A stretch of 13,095 nucleotides of DNA from Planctomycetota bacterium (lineage in GTDB: Bacteria; Planctomycetota; Phycisphaerae; Phycisphaerales; UBA1924): positions 1 through 13,095 of the forward strand of contig JAEYTB010000296.1 of NCBI GenBank assembly GCA_023434205.1. Direction: 5' to 3'. The translations under genes were made by a program, and so were the position numbers. The notes under the pieces were generated by a model. It ran no database searches and had not been told where the DNA came from. It worked only from the letters and a program-made list of their open reading frames with translations. Shown piece after piece: positions 6,115-13,095 of the stretch (positions are counted from its first letter, which is position 1; each line of letters begins with the position of its first letter).

Positions 6115-8244
6115 TCAGCAGGGCCCGCCGGCGAGCACGCGGAAGAACGCCTCGATGTCGGCGTCGGTGCCGGTGTCGCCGTCGCCGTTGAAGTCAGCGC
6201 CGCCCACGAAGCAGGTGGGGCAGCAGCTCCCGGCCAGGCACGCGAAGAAGGACTCGATGTCGGCGTCGGTGCCGGTGTCGCCGTCGCCGTCAAAGTCCGC
6301 CGTGCCGCACCCGCCCGTGGGGGCGACCACCGTCACGACGACCTCGTCCGTGTCGTCCAGGGACCCGTTGTCCACGACGGTGAGCGTGAGGTTGTGGACG
6401 CCCACGGGCAGGCTGACCGTCGCGGTCGGGTTGCCCGACTGGCTGAGCAGCGTCGCGCCCTCCATCCAGCGGTACACGATGATCGAGCCGTCCGAGTCGC
6501 TGCTGCCCGAGGCGTCCAGCAGGACGTTCTCGGACCCGCTGCTGTCGCTATCGACCACGAGCTGGTCGGGACCCGCATCGGCCACCGGCGCGGCGTTGGC
6601 GCGACCGGGGTTGCCGCTGTTGGAGGTGAAGCGGTAGCCGGTGTCGTCGGGCTGGAGCACGCGGACGAAGTAGTAGTACTCCTGCCCGGGCACGGCGGTC
6701 ATGTCATCGAACGTGGTGGTGGGGGCGTTGATCGTCGCGAGCGTGGTGCCGCCGAACTGGGCGTCGTTGACGTTGCGGTACACCTGATAGGAGGTCGCAT
6801 CGGGGATCGCCGCCCACGTGACGCGAACGCGATCGCCGAAGGTGCCGTCGCTGGCCGAGGGGGCCAGCGAGGTCGGGCGCACGTTCACCTGCAGCTTGTA
6901 GAACTGCGTTCCCGACACAGTCCCTGCCGCGGAGACTTTGATATAGCTGATGCCCGTAGCGCACATCACCCCGCTGATCGTCTCGGCGGAGCCGGCGCCG
7001 GTCGCGTCCTGCGTCCGCAGCAGGCTGTTGCCGTTGCTCTTGTACACCTGCACCACCAGGTCCGCCGCGGAGAGCGAGAACTCATCGACCCCCGAGCTGC
7101 ACGAGCCGTTGGAGTTCTGCGGCCCGTTGCGGTACGTCTGGCCGAAGGGGGTCAGCGTGATGTCGAGGAGGCGGGGGTCGTCGAGCTGCAAGGCGAACCA
7201 GTCCACCTCACTGGTGGTGTCGATGCTCAGCAGCGCCGCATTGGGGATGGTGGGAAGGTTCATGTTCCCGAGCGTCAGGCTCGAGCCGGGGGCCAGCACG
7301 CCGAGCTGGTTGGCCGCGCCTGGGGAGTTGTCGGGCTCGAACTTGTCGCCGTAGTTGCGCTGCCCGGCGCGCATGTCGTCGTGCTGCGGCCCGTCGAACC
7401 CCGTCGCCAGCATCGGCTCCATCAGCTTGGTGCCGTTGCCCGGGCACACGTGGTTGAAGCCCAGGCCGTGCCCGTGCTCGTGCATGATGACGTTGCGCAG
7501 GAAGCGGAAGTTGTTGCCCCCGCTGGCCCAGCTCTCGGAGGAGTCCAGCACCATGTCGCCGTTCTGGGGGAAGGCGTTGTAGGCGAGGATGTTCGAGCCC
7601 CCATCGATGTTCTTGGCGCAGATCCGCACGTCGCCGCGGTTGGTCCCACCGGCGGTGCCCCACGCCGCGCCGTCGTCCCAGTCGTTGTTCGCGGCGTTGC
7701 GCACGCGGGTGTAGGTGAGGCCCGTGAGCTCGCTCCAGCGGTTGAAGCTGGCCTCGAACTGGGCCACCCACACGGCCCGCCCGCCCTGCGAGGCGAAGAG
7801 CGTGTCCATCCTTGAGAACAGGATGCTGTTGGCCGTGGGCTCGCCGATGCCGCTGGGGATGGAGAGGCCGTCGGGCACAAAGCTCCACGTCAGTTCGTGC
7901 GGGTCGCCCGTGATCCCCGTCCACCGCGCCCCGATCTGGTAGCGGTTCTGGTACCCGCCCCGCAGCGCCGCCTCCACCGCGGCCATCACCTCAAGGCTGG
8001 TCCCCTCGTCGTAGCACGCCGCGACCGGCCCGATGTCGTCGGGGTCCCCGGTCTCGACAAAGCCGCGGATGTTCAGCAGCCCGCGCCCGATCTTCGACGA
8101 CGTCCGCCCGTCCTCGAACGAGATGTCGTAGGGGTTCATCGTGGAGCGGACCGTTTCGGGCAACGGCCCCGCAAATGCCGCACCGCCCACACCAGCCGCC
8201 CCGGCCACCAACGCCACGAGCACCGCACTGCGAGAAATCGTCAT
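6115..8244 (-). CDS. Secreted metzincin (matrixin-like) metalloprotease with PPC-like, FnIII, PKD and GC-type dockerin-like domains
   Basis: A 709-residue protein with a signal peptide cleaved after about Ala25 (AAFA-GP). The catalytic domain (about 95-290) carries the metzincin zinc site HEHGHGLGFNH at 255-265 (ligands His255, His259, His265; catalytic Glu256). A Met-turn Met275 follows in KLMEPM. Matrixin-like WVAQFEASFNRWSELTG stands at 159-175. Then come a PPC-like beta domain (about 303-455, FEPDNSPGAANQL), a fibronectin-III domain (about 457-550), a PKD domain (about 552-641, VADAGPDQ... DASGSSDSDGSI) and the tail (646-709). It is probably an extracellular endopeptidase; the substrate is unknown. 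No cysteine-switch propeptide is evident. I chose ATG 8244, with GGAG eight bases upstream, over ATG 8298, which lacks a ribosome site and would add 18 polar residues before the signal peptide. Confidence 0.88.
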   Translation of the reverse strand: MTISRSAVLVALVAGAAGVGGAAFAGPLPETVRSTMNPYDISFEDGRTSSKIGRGLLNIRGFVETGDPDDIGPVAACYDEGTSLEVMAAVEAALRGGYQNRYQIGARWTGITGDPHELTWSFVPDGLSIPSGIGEPTANSILFSRMDTLFASQGGRAVWVAQFEASFNRWSELTGLTYTRVRNAANNDWDDGAAWGTAGGTNRGDVRICAKNIDGGSNILAYNAFPQNGDMVLDSSESWASGGNNFRFLRNVIMHEHGHGLGFNHVCPGNGTKLMEPMLATGFDGPQHDDMRAGQRNYGDKFEPDNSPGAANQLGVLAPGSSLTLGNMNLPTIPNAALLSIDTTSEVDWFALQLDDPRLLDITLTPFGQTYRNGPQNSNGSCSSGVDEFSLSAADLVVQVYKSNGNSLLRTQDATGAGSAETISGVMCATGISYIKVSAAGTVSGTQFYKLQVNVRPTSLAPSASDGTFGDRVRVTWAAIPDATSYQVYRNVNDAQFGGTTLATINAPTTTFDDMTAVPGQEYYYFVRVLQPDDTGYRFTSNSGNPGRANAAPVADAGPDQLVVDSDSSGSENVLLDASGSSDSDGSIIVYRWMEGATLLSQSGNPTATVSLPVGVHNLTLTVVDNGSLDDTDEVVVTVVAPTGGCGTADFDGDGDTGTDADIESFFACLAGSCCPTCFVGGADFNGDGDTGTDADIEAFFRVLAGGPC
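6118..6309 (-). repeat. Tail repeat copy C (64 codons, GC-type dockerin-like)
   Basis: Encodes residues 646-709 of the metzincin. It is the only copy in which the first helix begins ESFF and the second EAFF; the other four have the reverse. Its first 48 bases or so are identical to copy E, including synonymous positions. Confidence 0.85.
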
Positions 8245-8377
8245 CACGCCTTCTCCGTTCTGCTGTGCGGCACGACCCCCGTGGGGGTTTGCGGCCATCC
8301 ACGCCCTGCCAGGCCCGAACGTCCGCGTCGGCCGCGGTCCAAAAGAGTTAGGAAGTCACCCCGAAAACCAGCACCCC

Positions 8378-8398
8378 AAAAAAGCGCCCGGACCGGGC
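8378..8398 (-). terminator. Second terminator-like hairpin, upstream of the metzincin gene
   Basis: The minus strand reads GCCCG-GTC-CGGGC, then GC and six T residues. The stem is short but GC-only and the T-run is the longest near any hairpin here. It lies about 200 nt past the M36 terminator and about 135 nt before the metzincin start, so it could end a small RNA or act as an attenuator. Confidence 0.5.
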
Positions 8399-8592
8399 TA
8401 GATCAAACCACCGAGGGACCGGCCCGACGACCGGGCCCGGAGAATACAGCACGCCGCACCAAAGGCATACCCCATCACCACCAACATGCCACCGATTCGC
8501 CCCCGGGCACCCATCTGTTTCCCCTACGCCCCGGTTTGGGGCCTTTATCGGAAGTTCGACCCCCAAACAGCCGGCAGGGTCCGCCGAGATTG
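8378..8592 (-). ncRNA. Candidate structured leader or small RNA
   Basis: Four hairpins follow one another on the minus strand. The first is GTTTGGGG/CCCCAAAC (8568-8561 with 8541-8534), a perfect 8-bp stem closing a 19-nt loop that contains a small TCG/CGA stem and an unpaired TAAAGG side. The second is GGCATG/TATGCC (8490-8485 with 8469-8464). The third is GGCCCG/CGGGCC (8437-8432 with 8426-8421) with a 5-nt loop. The last is the terminator-like hairpin at 8378-8398. I could not match the series to a known riboswitch class. Random GC-rich DNA forms many stems, so confidence is low. Confidence 0.3.
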
Positions 8593-8624
8593 AAAAGGGC
8601 GTCCACCCCATCGGGTGGACGCCC
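8593..8624 (-). terminator. Rho-independent terminator of the M36 protease gene
   Basis: On the minus strand GGGCGTCCACCC pairs perfectly with GGGTGGACGCCC around a GATG loop, followed by TTTT. The 12-bp stem starts 26 nt after the stop codon of the 8651-11941 gene. Confidence 0.85.
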
Positions 8625-8650
8625 CGGGATGCAGGGAGAAGGGCCCGGTT

Positions 8651-11600
8651 TCAGCAGGACCCGCCCGCCAGAACGCGGAAGAAGCTCTCGATATCCGCGT
8701 CCGTTCCGCTGTCGCCGTCGCCGTCGAAGTCGCTCCCGCCCGTGAAGCACGTCGGGCAGCAGTTCCCCGCGAGGCAGGCGAAGAACGCCTCGATGTCGGC
8801 GTCTGTCCCGCTGTCGCCGTCGCCGTCGAAGTCCGAAGTCCCGCACACGGGTCCGGTCTGGCAGGAGCGGCTGTAGACCGCGAGGTCGTCGATGGCCGCC
8901 TCGACGATCGCCCCGGTGGTGTCCTGGGCGGTGAAGCGGACGCGGACCTGGCTAGTGGGCGTGAGGCTCAGCGACCCGAGCGTCCACCGCGCCCGCACCC
9001 AGCCGCCCGTCGTGCCCGCGCCCGCGGGCCCGACCGTCTCCGCGCGGGTCCATGTGCTCCCGTTGTTGGTGGAGACGTCAACAAGGAACGTGTTGGTCCC
9101 GGGGTTGTTGCCGCCAGGCGGCGCGTTGTTGTACCAGCGCCAGTACTCGATCGTGGGGTTCGCGAACGCGGAGAGGTCCAGCGCCGGACTGGTGAGGACC
9201 ACCTGCCCGTTGTCCACGTCCCACGTGCCGATCTGCGAGCCCGCGCGGCCGTCGGTCACCCAGCAGAAGTTCCCTGTCCGCGCCCCCGGCTGCGCCGCCG
9301 TGGGCTGGGGCGCCACGCGCTCCCACATCCCCGCGGTCGCCAGCGGCGGCTGGGAGGTCGAAGTGCCGCCGACGCTGGTCCAGCCCGGGGCCGCGGCCTC
9401 AAAGCCGTCGGCCAGGTGCGTGGTCTGTGACGTGTACACCTCGGCCTCGTTCACCTCCGGGCCCGCCGGGTCGCGCCACGTGCCCTGGTCCGTGCCCACG
9501 CTTACGTAGTACCGCACCTGCGCGAAGCAGGGCGAGCCCGGGATCGTCGCCGTGAAGGTGTCGGCGTCGACGGGCGTCATGGGGGCGGCGGCGAAGGGCC
9601 CGCCGTTGATGGAGTAATGCACCTGCGCCGTCCCCGGCGAGAGGGTGAGGTCCGTGGGGACCATGTCCACCCGGAACGAGACCGGGCTGTTGGGCGCGAG
9701 CTGGCTGGGCAGCCCGTCGGGGTACGAGAACGTCACGAACTGCGGCACGTCGTACGCCTCGACCAGCCCCGTGGTGGACACCGCCGCCGACGTCGCCGAG
9801 AAGCCCATCCCGCGCCGCGCGAACGCCCGCCACAGCCGCGAGCGGTTCGCCGCGCCGTTGTTCACCATGTCGCTCTGCAGGATCGCGTCGCGGGCCACCA
9901 GCATGTTGGGGTTGCCCGGCGAGATCTTCATCCCGTCCACCACCAGCTGCAGCATGATCCCGTTGCCCGCGAAGCCCAGGTCGCGCATCAGCGCCGCCCG
10001 GCCTTCTACCAGCGTGTTACACCAGATTTCGCCGGCGTTGTGGACCTGGTTGGCGGTGTTGCCGATGGACGTGTTCCGCGGCACCTCGGGCGGGAAGCTG
10101 ATCTGGGCCGTGTCGATGTCCGCGTACGTCGACGGGTTCTTCATGAAGTCGGTGCTGTACGGGAAGCGGCGGATCCCCGAGTAGTAGTTGAAGTTCCACG
10201 CCCCCGCCGGCGCGAACGGCGAGAACTGGTACGTCGCGTACCCGCCCATCGCGTACACGCCCTCGGGGTCGTCCGTCGGCTCGCTGAAGCTCGCGATCCC
10301 CACGAAGTCGCCCCAGCCCTCGCCCATCGCCTGCGGCTGCGTGCCCGATAGCCCGCCATGCAGGCGGATCGACGTCCCGTGCGTCAGCTCGTGGTACACG
10401 ATGTCGCCGTCGAGCGTGCCGTCGCGGTCGGGGTTGGGCCCCGTGAACACGTACATCTGGCACCGCCCGCCGCTGCCGTCGGTCCCGGTCGTCGAGAAGT
10501 TCGCGTTGTTGCTGCTGCTGCCGATGTTGTCCTGCACGTCCGCCTGGACGCGGTCGTTGCCGATGCCCTGCCCCGAGAAGTTGATCTGCTGGAAGTTGCC
10601 CGCCGCCTCGTCAAAGCCCATGGCGTAGAGCTGGTCGTGGTACAGGTTGCACCAGTAGAACATCTGCACCACCGCGGCGTCCTTGTAGGTCGCGGGCGCC
10701 GCGTTGGTGTCCAGCGGGAAGTCGAACACCCGCGACGCCCCGCCGTTGGGGCGGGGCAGGTCGGGCGTGTTGTTCCCGTCGTGGTCCGCGTGGGCGTCCA
10801 CGTTGTTGCCCAGCGTCTCCATCTCGTTGTCGTTGATCCAGCCGTTGGGCGAGAAGGGCGCCATCATCGCCGGCGTCACCGTCACGAGCTGCCGCTCCAC
10901 GAAGGGGAACTGCGTCCCGCTCTGCGTCGGGGTTCCCGGGCTGCCCGGCGCGGGCGAGTCCGACAGGTACACCCGCATCGAGATGGGCTGCGTCGTCTCG
11001 AAGCAGAGCCGGTCCAGCCTCCAGAGCAGCTCCCCGCTCTGGGCGTCGATGATCACGTCGTATGTGTGGCCGATGCCCTTGACCGGGATCACCACCTTCC
11101 AGGCGCTGCGGATGTCGTCGCGCGTCGCGGCGAAGTACACCCGCTCGGTCGCGATCGGCTCATCACGCCGGAAGTCGTCGGTGTTGTGCCACACACGCTT
11201 GTGCGACACGCCCTCCGGCGAGCCGTGCGCGTGCAGCGGAAGCGTCATCTCCACGCGGCAGGCCTTGGCCGCCGCCGCCACCGCCTCCGCGTCGCTCAGC
11301 GTGAACGCCGGCGCGGCGAACCCCGCCTCCGGCCGCGGCAGGAGCGTGGACGAAATATTGATCAGCCGCCCGTCCTCCATCACATTCGCCCGCAGCTCGC
11401 ACCCGAAGATGTCCAGGCCCTCGTGCTGCTGCTGGTACGTCAGGTGCCGTACGCCGTTGTGCTTGGTGCGGTAGTCGCGGCTCTTGCGGGCCAGGGCCAG
11501 CTCCGCGGGCGACGCCTCGAACAGCGCGGGCCAGGCCCGCATGTAGTCGGCCACCACGACCTCCGCGTCCACCTCGCGGTCGCCGGTCAGGAACGCGGCG

Positions 11601-11941
11601 GTGGAGCGGATGAACGAGGGCGTCCCGTACAGCTCGCTCTCGTCCACGCGCAGCAGCGGCAGCGAGGCGCGGAGCCGCTGAAGCTCCAGCGTCCGGGCCG
11701 GGCCGGCGAGCTTGTGCGCGTCGAGGACGGCGTCGCGGACCGCCGCGGTGGGGAGCTCAAGGTTGTCCAGGCGGATGTCGAAGAACGGCAGCCCGCCGTG
11801 GGTGGGGTCCAGCGCGACCGGTTCCACGGCGAACTGCGCGAGGGCCGCGCTCGGGAGCGCCCAGGGCAGGCCGGCCACGACCGAAACGGTCAGCGCACAC
11901 CACCCAAAGCCACGACGCCCGCCGGTTGAATCACACCCCAT
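8651..11941 (-). CDS. Secreted M36 (fungalysin-type) metalloprotease with C-terminal beta domains and GC-type dockerin-like tail
   Basis: A 1096-residue preproprotein with a signal peptide cleaved after about Ala35 (SAALA-QF). The propeptide has an FTP-like segment (about 135-205, HLTYQQQHEGLDIFGCELR) and a PepSY-like segment (about 215-310, YDVIIDAQSGELLWRLD). The M36 catalytic region (about 320-740) shows the family marks NVDAHADHDGNN, NLYHDQLYAMGFDEAAGNFQ, the zinc site HELTH at 517-521 and the third ligand Glu541 in MGEGWGDF. An Ig-like domain (about 745-850), a MAM/jelly-roll-like domain (about 855-1027) and the tail (1033-1096) follow. It should be made as a self-inhibited precursor and act as a broad extracellular endopeptidase. 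The start is ATG 11941, with AGGA eight bases upstream; GTG 11962 in frame would place that site inside the gene. Strong terminators lie on both sides, so it looks monocistronic. Confidence 0.9.
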   Translation of the reverse strand: MGCDSTGGRRGFGWCALTVSVVAGLPWALPSAALAQFAVEPVALDPTHGGLPFFDIRLDNLELPTAAVRDAVLDAHKLAGPARTLELQRLRASLPLLRVDESELYGTPSFIRSTAAFLTGDREVDAEVVVADYMRAWPALFEASPAELALARKSRDYRTKHNGVRHLTYQQQHEGLDIFGCELRANVMEDGRLINISSTLLPRPEAGFAAPAFTLSDAEAVAAAAKACRVEMTLPLHAHGSPEGVSHKRVWHNTDDFRRDEPIATERVYFAATRDDIRSAWKVVIPVKGIGHTYDVIIDAQSGELLWRLDRLCFETTQPISMRVYLSDSPAPGSPGTPTQSGTQFPFVERQLVTVTPAMMAPFSPNGWINDNEMETLGNNVDAHADHDGNNTPDLPRPNGGASRVFDFPLDTNAAPATYKDAAVVQMFYWCNLYHDQLYAMGFDEAAGNFQQINFSGQGIGNDRVQADVQDNIGSSSNNANFSTTGTDGSGGRCQMYVFTGPNPDRDGTLDGDIVYHELTHGTSIRLHGGLSGTQPQAMGEGWGDFVGIASFSEPTDDPEGVYAMGGYATYQFSPFAPAGAWNFNYYSGIRRFPYSTDFMKNPSTYADIDTAQISFPPEVPRNTSIGNTANQVHNAGEIWCNTLVEGRAALMRDLGFAGNGIMLQLVVDGMKISPGNPNMLVARDAILQSDMVNNGAANRSRLWRAFARRGMGFSATSAAVSTTGLVEAYDVPQFVTFSYPDGLPSQLAPNSPVSFRVDMVPTDLTLSPGTAQVHYSINGGPFAAAPMTPVDADTFTATIPGSPCFAQVRYYVSVGTDQGTWRDPAGPEVNEAEVYTSQTTHLADGFEAAAPGWTSVGGTSTSQPPLATAGMWERVAPQPTAAQPGARTGNFCWVTDGRAGSQIGTWDVDNGQVVLTSPALDLSAFANPTIEYWRWYNNAPPGGNNPGTNTFLVDVSTNNGSTWTRAETVGPAGAGTTGGWVRARWTLGSLSLTPTSQVRVRFTAQDTTGAIVEAAIDDLAVYSRSCQTGPVCGTSDFDGDGDSGTDADIEAFFACLAGNCCPTCFTGGSDFDGDGDSGTDADIESFFRVLAGGSC
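8654..8845 (-). repeat. Tail repeat copy D (64 codons, GC-type dockerin-like)
   Basis: Encodes residues 1033-1096 of the M36 protein. Both loops use DSGTDAD where most copies have DTGTDAD, and the unit begins CGTSDF rather than CGTADF. The cysteine positions are unchanged. Confidence 0.85.
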
Positions 11942-11948
11942 GCTCGGC

Positions 11949-11954
11949 TTCCTT
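11949..11954 (-). promoter_or_regulatory. Shine-Dalgarno site deciding the M36 start
   Basis: AAGGAA on the minus strand lies 7 nt before ATG 11941 (8 nt counted from the AGGA core). It falls inside the alternative reading from GTG 11962, which favours the shorter protein. Confidence 0.6.
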
Positions 11955-11978
11955 TCTGGCACAGACCCAAAAGAGATG

Positions 11979-12004
11979 AAAAGGCCCGGGAGAGGCCCCG
12001 GGCC
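11979..12004 (-). terminator. Rho-independent terminator of the cysteine-rich repeat gene
   Basis: On the minus strand GGCCCGGG pairs with CCCGGGCC around a GCCTCT loop, then TTTT. It lies 23 nt after the stop codon at 12028 and ends about 37 nt before the M36 start. Confidence 0.75.
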
Positions 12005-12027
12005 GGCAGACTACCTCAATCCCCCGC

Positions 12028-13095
12028 TCAGCACGGGCCCCCGCTCAAAACCCGGAAGAAGCTCTCGATGTCCGCGTCCGTGCCGCTGTCCCCGTCGGCG
12101 TTGAAGTCCGATCCACCGGGGAAGCACGTCGGGCAGCAGGTGCCCGCGAGGCACGCGAAGAACGCCTCGATATCCGCGTCGGTGCCGGTGTCGCCGTCGC
12201 CGTCAAAGTCCGCCGTGCCGCACGCGCTCTCGCACGCGTCGGCCGTCCCGTTGCTGTTGCCGTCGAGGCACGTGGTGAGCGGGCCGGCCCACGCGCCGCC
12301 CGCGCCGCCGCACGTCGCCTGGGTCGTCACGAAGCAGAAGCCCGAGGGCATGCAGCACGCGCCCTGCGGCTGCGGGCAGTTCACGCCCGAGCACGGCACG
12401 CCGTTGCCCTGGTACGTCCCGCCCTGCGCGGCACACGCCTGGCTTGTCACCCCGCCCGCGCACGTTCCATCGGGCAGGCAGCACGCCCCGATCGGGCAAG
12501 AGTTGCTCGCCCCGCACGCCACGCCCGCGCCGTAGAACGTCCCGCCCGAGCCCACGCAGTTCGCTTGCGTGGTCTGGAAGCAGAAGCCGTTGCTGGCGCA
12601 GCACGCCCCGTTCGGAGGCGGGCAGGGTGTGTCGCAGTTGGTGCCCGAGCCGCGGAAGGTGCCGCCCTGCGCCGTGCAGGCGCCGCTGCTGACGTTGGGC
12701 ACGCAGGAGCCGTCGCTGAGGCAGCACGCCCCCAGCGGGCAGGTGTCATTGGGCCCGCACTGCGTCCCTGCGCCGGCGAAGGTCCCGCCGGCGTTGATGC
12801 AGTCGAGGGCCCCGACGATCCCGCAGAAGCCGGTCTGGAAGCAGCAGGCCCCCTGCGGCTGCGGGCAGTTCACGCCCTGGCAGTTGGTCCCGTCGCCCTG
12901 GTACGAGCCGCCGTTGGCGGCGCAGTCGTTCGATGAGGTCACCGAGCACGCGCCCGTTGGGGCACAGCACGCGCCCACGCCCGGCTGGCAATCCACGCCG
13001 GACCAGGTCGCGCGCATGACCCAGTCGCCGTGGGGGCGGCAGCCGTACACGCACTCGCCCAGGACCGAGAAGTCGCCGATGAGGTTGCTGAAGCG
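12028..13095 (-). CDS. Cysteine-rich repeat protein with GC-type dockerin-like tail (5' end beyond window)
   Basis: The frame is open to the window edge, so the 355 residues seen are the C-terminal part of a longer, presumably secreted protein; GTG 13050 is just an internal valine codon. After about 40 residues come six tandem units of about 40 residues each. Their pattern is GACC-x3-G-x-C-x6-7-C-x3-GG-x3-G-x-G-x2-C-x3-4-C-P, each with six cysteines. The last unit degenerates into LDGNSNGTADACE, a calcium-loop-like segment. The 64-residue tail follows (292-355). The even cysteine count per unit suggests disulfide-stapled modules suited to an extracellular setting. The function is unknown; stalk, spacer or binding array are all possible. 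It is followed by its own terminator. Confidence 0.85.
   Translation of the reverse strand, partial: RFSNLIGDFSVLGECVYGCRPHGDWVMRATWSGVDCQPGVGACCAPTGACSVTSSNDCAANGGSYQGDGTNCQGVNCPQPQGACCFQTGFCGIVGALDCINAGGTFAGAGTQCGPNDTCPLGACCLSDGSCVPNVSSGACTAQGGTFRGSGTNCDTPCPPPNGACCASNGFCFQTTQANCVGSGGTFYGAGVACGASNSCPIGACCLPDGTCAGGVTSQACAAQGGTYQGNGVPCSGVNCPQPQGACCMPSGFCFVTTQATCGGAGGAWAGPLTTCLDGNSNGTADACESACGTADFDGDGDTGTDADIEAFFACLAGTCCPTCFPGGSDFNADGDSGTDADIESFFRVLSGGPC
12031..12222 (-). repeat. Tail repeat copy E (64 codons, GC-type dockerin-like)
   Basis: Encodes the last 64 residues of the cysteine-rich repeat protein. It mixes the two loop forms (DTG in the first, DSG in the second) and has VLSGG where the others have VLAGG. 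It is nearest in DNA to copy C over the first quarter. Confidence 0.85.
12268..12975 (-). repeat. Six tandem cysteine-rich units in a two-unit period
   Basis: Units begin at each GACC. Units 2, 4 and 6 share GACC-x3-GFC, while units 3 and 5 share GACCL-x-DG-x-C and a TAQGG/AAQGG core. Units 1 and 5 both end GVNCPQPQ. The array therefore looks built from an odd/even pair of about 80 residues that was copied. Confidence 0.75.

Larger units (their letters stand above)
8245..8650. other. 406-bp intergenic region between two protease genes
   Basis: No convincing gene is present on either strand. The right end holds the terminator of the M36 gene (8593-8624). The middle (8378-8592) is a chain of hairpins ending in a second terminator-like structure. 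The left 130 bp is the proximal leader of the metzincin gene. It contains a CCGCG/CGCGG hairpin near 8325-8339, a C5/G5 inverted repeat near 8275-8288 and the GGAG ribosome site. I find no strong sigma-70 promoter, although one must lie here if the metzincin gene is a separate unit. Confidence 0.7.

Noticed and set aside
8378..8592. c-di-GMP (GEMM) riboswitch suggested by GATAAAGGC
   Set aside because: The flanking GEMM core (GCAAACC, GAAA tetraloop and GACGCAAAGCC) is absent.
12031..12975. CRISPR array or DNA-level mobile repeat suggested by regular repeats
   Set aside because: The repeats are in-frame protein modules with no constant short repeat and unique-spacer pattern, and no transposase is present.

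Overview
The window is a GC-rich bacterial segment with every supported gene on the minus strand. It reads like a planctomycete of the Phycisphaerae/Phycisphaerales type. Five consecutive secreted proteins all end in the same 64-residue, cysteine-framed, calcium-loop tail, matching what NCBI calls a 'GC-type dockerin' tail, which I know mainly from that group. The taxonomic call is inference from gene content.

Layout in transcription order (right to left): (1) a 5'-truncated cysteine-rich repeat protein, 12028-13095; (2) a large M36 (fungalysin-type) zinc protease with propeptide and C-terminal beta domains, 8651-11941; (3) a 406-bp spacer with the terminator of gene 2 and a chain of hairpins ending in a second terminator-like structure; (4) a metzincin (matrixin-like) zinc protease with PPC-like, fibronectin-III and PKD domains, 6115-8244; (5) a predicted beta-propeller secreted protein, 4312-5967; (6) an M1-family aminopeptidase, 1858-4239; (7) cystathionine beta-synthase, 378-1751; (8) the N-terminus of a lipoprotein, 1-381, whose GTG start overlaps the stop of gene 7.

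Genes 1, 2, 4, 5 and 6 share the 64-residue tail. Each complete one has its own signal peptide, and three (1, 2 and 4) are followed by a clear Rho-independent terminator. They therefore look like separate transcription units clustered by duplication or shared location, not one operon. Three unrelated zinc-protease folds on one type of tail suggest a common extracellular or cell-surface destination, or assembly into a proteolytic complex by analogy with dockerin-cohesin systems. No cohesin or anchoring partner is visible here. The last two genes are different: an intracellular sulfur amino-acid enzyme translationally coupled to a lipoprotein of unknown role.
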